This document shows, piece by piece, positions 58,197-64,000 of a DNA stretch of 64,000 bases. The position numbers and the translations under genes are program-made. The stretch's first letter is position 1. Every line of letters begins with the position of its first letter. The DNA is taken from positions 15,578,001 through 15,642,000 of the forward strand of contig BSBM01000826.1 of the NCBI GenBank assembly GCA_027924585.1. Reading direction: 5' to 3'. The notes below the pieces were generated by a model. It was not told the DNA's origin. It did not search any database and was given only the letters and a program-made list of their open reading frames with translations. The DNA comes from Larix kaempferi (lineage: Eukaryota > Streptophyta > Pinopsida > Pinales > Pinaceae).

Positions 58197-58785
58197 TGTT
58201 AGATTTTTCTCATTTAATTCAATATGATCTAGGATCTTATCTGAGAGAAACACATGCACAGCAAATCAAACACAAGAGACAAGAGACACAAAGAATTTCA
58301 TCGGGGAAACCATAAAGGAGAAAACCCCACAACTTCCTCAGAGATAGAATGAGCAACAATACAAAACCCCTAAAGATAGAAATTGTCTCCAACAACTTCT
58401 CTCTTCTTCACTTGTGCGAACTCCTCCTCTCTCTCACTAATGCGCAAATGAGTGAGTGAGCGAATGATCAAATAGAGAGGAGCACCCTCTCTATTTATAC
58501 TTTACCTTTCACTTAGCCTTAACCCCAAACAGGTCAGCCCCTAAGTGTAACTGACTGGGCCGACTACTCTAGGAGAGTCTAATAACCCATGAAAGACCCA
58601 ACTCTAGGGTCTAATGCCCTGACGTACAAGGGGGGGTTAACCTCACTGACTTTACATGACTTAAGTACAATAATGACTCTCCCGATTGGAGGAATAAACA
58701 TCTCCGTCGGAGGTACAATAATAAAATACAAATGCAATATAAAATATACAAGTGAATATCTTCCGAAGTTACAATTACATTAACA
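58197..58785 (-). repeat. Cop4 5' LTR
   Basis: 589 bases. TATAAATA on the minus strand at 58492-58499. The palindrome arms are AAATAGAGAGG (58470-58480) and CCTCTCTATTT (58486-58496), a perfect 11-bp stem. Confidence 0.92.
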
Positions 58786-60846
58786 AATTAAGCTCCAAAA
58801 AAGAGAGAGATCTAAAAATCCAACCATGAAATGAAATGAGGAAGTAGCTCTCCATTTATAGGAGAGGCTAAAGCTTCCTTTACAATAAAATAATCATTGT
58901 TTCCTTAGATCTAGCCCCACTCAATCAACTAACTCTTAACGAGTTACAATAAAATAAGGTGGTCAAAGCACCTGCACAATACAAAGATACATGAAGTCCC
59001 CAAAATGAAGGTATGTCTTCATCAAGCAAGAGATAGAACCATGTGGCTTCTAACGGCCCCTTGAAAGGTAGATGATGCAACAAGCAATAACCACCCAAGA
59101 CCAACGAAGCCCCAGGGAATGTCCACCAGGAAGACAAGTCCACCATATGTATCTACAAAGCAATATCCAAAGGCTCCCTCAAAGATAACTTGTCCATCAA
59201 GCATGTCCACATGGAAGTTGAACCAAGCAATTAATGTCCACATATTACCCCAATCTATCAAATGTGCCCACGTAGCAACCCCATGATGTCCACTAGACAA
59301 CCACTTCAAACTTCAAGGGCTTAATCAAATGGGACTTCTTCACAAGGATGTCCACAAAGTAACACACCCAGCCTTCAAGGATAGGTTGATCCAACAGACA
59401 AGGCCCAAAACTTTAAAAGAAAGTGCACAACCCCCCAATAGAAACGTCCCCTATACAACCAAAATCACCAAGAGATGGAACACCTTCCTTAATGTGTGCA
59501 CACAACCCCAGATTTGTGGAAAACGAGCTCTAGAGGCTCCTCAACATCAAGTATAAATCTTCACTAACAAAGAAAACTCCAAGATTTTGCACAAAGTGAT
59601 AGTGAGGACCCATTCAAGATGAATGCTGCAAGGGGAATGTCCTTCAAATTCAAGGTGCTGCCTCAACTAGGGCACAAAACCCTAGGCTGTCACCCTATCA
59701 AGCTCCATTTTATAGCTGTTTGAGATCTTTTACATCACAGGGAGGCTGTTTCAGGGTTGCTGCCACATGAAGTTATACCCAGAATTAGTCCAAACTAAGA
59801 GATCATGCCTGCTGTTGCTTTTTTTGTCCATAAAACATGCCCAGGAATAGATATAAGACTGCTCTGCTGCTCAAGAGTGCCCGAGAGGTCAGAACAGGGC
59901 ATTTTTGCTGCTGATATAGTGCCCAGAACTGCCCAGATTGGAAGAAATGTCTCTTTGCTGCTGATTTATGGGTTTTTTTGCTGTCTCATCCATTTTTGAT
60001 GATTAAACAAGGCCTGTTTGTGCCCAGAATCACACCTTAGGGCTGTTCATGCCCTTTTTTAATGGTGAGTCTTCATCAAAAGTGCCCAGAATTTATATTT
60101 TGCTGTTCATGCACAGGTTTGAAGGATTTTTAAGCCTTTTTTGTGCCCAGAATTGCCTCAGACCTGAGTATGAGGTATCTCACTGCTGGTTTATGGCTGT
60201 TTTATGGAGGAACACCTTACCTTTAAACCCAGAACTGAAGCTCAAACCTTTACTGCTTGGCTAGGACTGATAAGGAGGTTGCTAGGGGATGAAACCATGC
60301 TCAGAAACCTGTTCTCTCACTGCTGTCTTACAACAGACCCACCTGAAACTGAAGATTCAGGGCTGTTTGTGGGCTGATACATGCCCAGAACTTAAGCTAG
60401 CATGCCCAGACATGGTTTTGAGGGCATTTAACTGCTGTCTTGTGGCCCAGAACTCTGATTTTCCGCCCAGTATTTATTAAAAACACTTGAAACTGCTGGT
60501 TGGGTGACCAAACAAGTCTTTTTTGGGGCTGTTTCTTGCCCAGACTTGATTTTAGCCCATCTTATTGCTGTTATGAGGGGTAGGACAGTCCAAAAAGTGT
60601 AGGAACCTGCCCAGAATTTGTCCTTTTGATGCAGAGACTTTCTCAAACAAACAACATCACCTGATTCTGAGTCTGTTTATGTCCAAGGGACTGCCCAGAA
60701 TGGCTTCTCTCACCTTGAAATAGGATGGAATGATCATTAGCCCACCAACAGTAGCTTGGGTACCATAAGCTGTCATCAAAACTGATGTCATCCCCCTCTT
60801 CAGGAGTGTGATCAAAATTGCATGTGGACACCTACAAAATGGGGGG
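58786..60846 (-). other. LTR-like unit with TATA hairpin and GCCCAGAA repeats
   Basis: No reliable gene. Near 58849-58872 the plus strand reads CTCTCC-ATTTATA-GGAGAG, so the minus strand has TATAAAT in the loop of a hairpin, a possible LTR promoter. From 59100 to 59370 the word TGTCCAC recurs. From 59770 to 60710 GCCCAGAA or close variants occur about 14 times, often near GCTG. This may be a decayed LTR into which Cop4 inserted. Confidence 0.45.
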
Positions 60847-61620
60847 TGTTACCAACTGAGTTGCACTTCAGTTGGACTTCCAGAGAGCCGCCAATGTTGC
60901 ACAAATACTTGTGCTTTTCAGAGATCAGAAGTTCCAAATCAGGTCTTTCAGGGCCTCCCTTTTAGTTTGGTGATACATGACCATGCCCCACGGAGTTTGT
61001 AATAAAGTGTGCTAGCATGGTGGTCTTTGAGTGACTCGGTTCCCTAGGACTTGACAACCAAAGAAGGTATTCCAAGGAGTTTTTTCCCTTGTCAATTATG
61101 CTTTGCCTTTAGCCGAGTATAATTGATGAGTTTTTCTCCTACACCTCCAAAGATGGAATGCCTAAAGTGGTGGTTAGGCCTTGGGGGGTTATTAGAGTCC
61201 ATTTTTCAACATATATAAACATGCTAGGCACTAATATTGGGTCATATGGTCATGTACTAATTCCCTAGGTGGTTAATTTAACTTTTAATTTTTTATTTTA
61301 TTTTCGCGGCTGTGGACCATTTTTTGGTTTTATTTAAAAATTAATTTTTTCAATTAATTAAACCATTTTCCCTATGGTTTAATTGAAAAAATTCAAAATG
61401 TAATAATTAAGTGTTTTGTGGGTGGATTTTGACAATGGGATGCTCGTTTTCTAAGCCAGAGCACCCATTTAACCCATAAACCCACTTTTCCTAAGCTTTG
61501 AGTAAGTATTTATTTAAAATATTGATATTTACTCAGAAACTCAAAAAAAGACAAAATAAATGTCAAAAAAGACATTAATAAGAAAGGACAAGTTCCTAAT
61601 ACAGTGGGATTGGTCCGGAG
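60847..61620 (+). mobile_element. LLR2 LTR, 5' part
   Basis: It starts TGTTACCAACTG. The CATGACCATG block (near 60975), GTGTGCTAGCATGGT (61007) and GGGGTTATTAGAGTCC (near 61186) align with both other LLR2 copies, as does CACCCATTTAACCCATAAACC (near 61463, written here in part). The alignment ends about 61600, where another LTR-like unit begins. The start hairpins have arms CCAACTGA/TCAGTTGG (60852-60875) and GCACAA/TTGTGC (60899-60914). Confidence 0.78.
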
Positions 61621-62620
61621 TGTTAGACACAATGGCACACTGAGAGGGGGGGTGAATCAGTGGGGCCAGCCCTTATGACCAATTTCAACTTCTTCTAAAC
61701 TCACACATACATCATTTTACAAATTCACTTCAATACTTTCAATATTCACATTAAGCTAGACATCAGTAATCATCAAAATTAAACATTTCATTAATAACAT
61801 CAATTCACACCATCATTAGAGACACATCAAGATATAAGCTTTGTGAACTTTTTATATTTCTTCAATCGGCTACAACTGATTGAGAAGCAACAACTTCTAT
61901 TCCAAGACTCAGCTTGGTCTTTTCTTAGATCCAACTAAGAAAATATGTACATGACCCAGCTTGTATTTACATACAAATATCTGTCTTATTACATTGCATC
62001 ACTGTCATCAACTAATAATTAACCTGCTGCCAATCACATCCTAATCCTGTCCACAGTCATGTCATCAACTTGTCATGTCATTTGCTTGCCCACAAACATG
62101 TCTTCAATTTGTCCACAATCATGCTGTCCATAAACATGTCTTCAATCTGCCCATCAATTTACATTCTGTCCAGCAGTCTTAGTCCCTGACTGTCCGAAAT
62201 TTAGTCCTCCAAATATTCAACAAAATCTCAAGAATCCTGCCCGAAAATCAGAAAAGATAAAATATTTCTTTACTGCTGCTCCTGCTGATCTGCTGCTGCC
62301 TCAGAGTACCCCCGAAAATCTCAGTCCACTCCTTCCATCAATCCGAAAATCAGAGCTCCTTCCTTCCTTAACCGAATTCACCACTAGACTATCAACCCCA
62401 TTAATGAAAACGTGAGGGCTCTATTTATACTCGTTTTCCATAATATTTTGAAGGTCGACCTGTCATCTTTGATAAAAATAATTTATCATTTTTATTTAGA
62501 GCAGACTTCAACACTTAAATTTATTTAAGCTTTAATTCTTATTATGCTAACTTCATCAACACCCCAATGGCCATGTCATTTACTGCCCTTCAGGACGCTG
62601 ACAACCTTGCTCCATCATAT

Positions 62621-63038
62621 GCCCCCAAGGGCTCCTTCTCCATGCCCGCAGCTGCTCCATTATATGCCCGCAAGGGCTCTTGGAAATGCCCGCAAGGGGC
62701 TCTAGACCATGCCCGCAATGGGCTCTTACACATGCCCGCAGCTGATCCATAGATATACCCGCAAGGGGCCTTTCACACCCTTTGAAGATGCCTGCAAGGG
62801 CTCCAATATATGCCCGCGGACTTCTTTAGAAATGCCCGCATGGTTCCTTAAAGGATGCCCGCAAGGGATTTAGAAAAATGCCCGCAAGGGCCTTTAAAGA
62901 ATACCCGCAAGGGCCTTAGATGATGCCCGCATAGGGTCCTTATGTATGCCCGCAAGGGCTTCTTAGGGGTGCCTGCAAGCTCCAATGAAATCCCCTTCTT
63001 TGATGCCCGCAAGGCCTTCTCCATATGCCCGTAAGGTG
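62621..63038 (+). repeat. Array of about 18 GCCC-GCAA-GGGC units
   Basis: Units start at 62621, 62644, 62666, 62688, 62711, 62734, 62757, 62790, 62812, 62834, 62857, 62880, 62903, 62925, 62948, 62971, 63005 and 63027, mostly 22-23 bases apart. The core ATGCCCGCAAGGGC pairs GCCC with GGGC around GCAA. The bases between cores vary. Confidence 0.88.
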
Positions 63039-63429
63039 TCCTTCCACTGCCTTGTCATCAGCCTTATGCTTGCCATGTCATCTACCTTGTTGCTCCTTTG
63101 TCATTTGCCATGTCATCCGTGTTTGTCATGCTTGCGAAGTTCCCTTTGCCATCTCATCGTCAAGTCTTTGTCCTTTGTCATGTCTTTGTCACTAACCTTT
63201 TGTCTTGTCTTTGTCCTCCATGTCATTTGTCTTTTGCCATGTCAAGTCTGTGTCATGCTTGCCATGTCATCATTTCAACTTTTGTCATTAATGTGTTGTT
63301 ATCAATGACAATCATGCTCATCACGGAGTTGGTCTGGAGTCAGACTAAAGTGATTGGCAATCAATTCCTAATCATTGCAGACATAGAAGAGGTGATTTCA
63401 ATCACAAACGACCATCCTTTTGAACAATT

Positions 63430-63980
63430 TTGACAGTATATTCATTCACTGTTTTAGCTGGACAACCTTGACAAGTTGATTGTGTTGATTTGAAGTATTC
63501 AAGTTGATTGTGTTGATTTGAAGTATTTTGGCAAGTTGACCATTAAAGATTCCTTTGAGTAAGTTTGACAAATCCTTTTTAATTAAGTTCACTGTATAAT
63601 ACTCTTCACCTAGTTAACAAGTATCACATTGATGGCTTGGGTTAATCAGTTTGACAGTATTGACTGTGTTGACAGCATTTAGCTGAAAGTATTCTTTGAT
63701 TGCATGACAAGATGACCTCGTCATTGTTGTAAGGGTTTGTTATTGATTATTATCTGTAAGTGTGTTGGATTGACCTAAGATTGACGTGTTAGTGGTTGAC
63801 TATGAGCCTTAACTGTTATCTGAGTAAGATTGGCAAGTTTGACTTTGTGTCTTGACCAAGTAAAGTTTGTATTGATTGAGTTTGACATTCTAAATCTTGT
63901 ATTGATTTGACAAACTGTAAGTGTCCTGGATTGATTAAGTTGACTAAAGTAAGACATTGATTGAGTTGACAAGTTGTCGA
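63430..63980 (+). repeat. TTGAC-rich stretch
   Basis: By eye 16 TTGAC words, nearly all on the plus strand, in about 550 bases. TTGAC is the core of the W-box bound by WRKY factors; whether it acts here is unknown. Confidence 0.6.
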
Positions 63981-64000
63981 TCACAATATTGTAAGGGTCT

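Larger units (their letters stand above)
43856..58785 (-). mobile_element. Cop4: copia element with two nested solo LTRs
   Basis: Perfect target duplication AATTA (43851-43855 and 58786-58790). In minus-strand order: 5' LTR, PBS, leader, gag split by an LLR1 solo LTR, a short protease scrap, intron-like filler, degraded RT-RNase H, repeat tail split by an LLR2 solo LTR, PPT and 3' LTR. Without the insertions it would be about 6.0 kb. The LTRs differ at roughly 4% of sites, older than Cop1. Most of protease and all of integrase are missing. Confidence 0.92.
61621..64000. mobile_element. LTR-like unit, runs off the window
   Basis: It begins TGTTAGACACAATGG and GAGAGGGGGGGTGAATCA, a type of start recurrent in plant LTR elements (from memory, not searched). 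A minus-strand TATAAATA lies at 62422-62429. The interior holds the GCCCGCAAGGGC array, a CATGTCAT-rich stretch (63040-63300) and a TTGAC-rich stretch (63430-63980) with a 28-bp tandem duplication at 63472/63500. No coding sequence is recognised. Confidence 0.45.

Noticed and set aside
59022-59309. 95-codon hydrophobic minus-strand frame
   Set aside because: Arises from degenerate TGTCCAC repeats; composition and context do not support a membrane protein.
63098-63433. 111-codon frame rich in Cys, Leu and Ser
   Set aside because: Low-complexity translation of CATGTCAT/TTTGTC repeats.

Overview
The window looks like intergenic DNA from a large, transposon-rich vascular plant genome. Every element that keeps its gag-pol junction region has a primer-binding site complementary to the 3' end of initiator tRNA-Met (TGGTATCAGAGC or a one-base variant). 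The Ty1/copia elements end in TGTT...AACA, and integration left 5-bp target duplications. Introns look GT-AG. I found no intact host gene, tRNA, rRNA or CRISPR array. Species cannot be decided from the sequence; a gymnosperm-type genome would fit, but that is inference.

Almost everything is nested LTR retrotransposon. I use working names. LLR1, LLR2 and LLR3 are three families with very long LTRs (about 4.2, 3.4-4.7 and 2.4-2.5 kb). They are present mostly as solo LTRs and show no recognisable coding sequence here. Cop1 to Cop5 are copia-type elements. LLR1 ends at 521. An LLR3 5' LTR spans 1751-19940 and is split by an LLR1 solo LTR (2528-11428) and by Cop1 (12768-19521). That LLR1 copy itself holds a non-autonomous hAT element (3369-4719) and an LLR2 solo LTR (7559-10999). 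LLR3 internal sequence follows, interrupted by an inverted LLR3 solo LTR (21114-23544) and by Cop2 (23786-30690). A repair-type junction joins Cop2 to Cop3 (minus strand, 30742-38021), an LTR-internal-LTR-internal tandem derivative. Cop3 lies in a second LLR3 LTR fragment (38022-38986). Then come Cop5 (protease-like relic, PPT, 3' LTR) and a Gypsy gag-protease fossil (minus, about 40870-41760). Cop4 (minus, 43856-58785, target duplication AATTA) carries an LLR2 solo LTR (44638-49349) and an LLR1 solo LTR (52861-57084). The right end holds a motif-rich region, the 5' part of a third LLR2 LTR and a further LTR-like unit that runs off the window.

Cop1 is the only element with a nearly full-length gag-pol, broken by four stop codons and one frameshift. 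Cop2, Cop3 and Cop4 have lost protease, integrase and much of reverse transcriptase. In the same place they carry a homologous, intron-like non-coding segment, although their LTRs are quite different. They would need enzymes from another element to move.

The most notable signal is structural. Several unrelated families carry short inverted repeats whose arms change in a compensatory way while the layout is kept: a row of about 17 mini-hairpins in LLR3, two hairpins at the start of LLR2, a palindrome enclosing the TATA-to-start region of the copia LTRs, GGAT/ATCC hairpins in the Cop3 tail, and a GCCC-GCAA-GGGC array near the right end.
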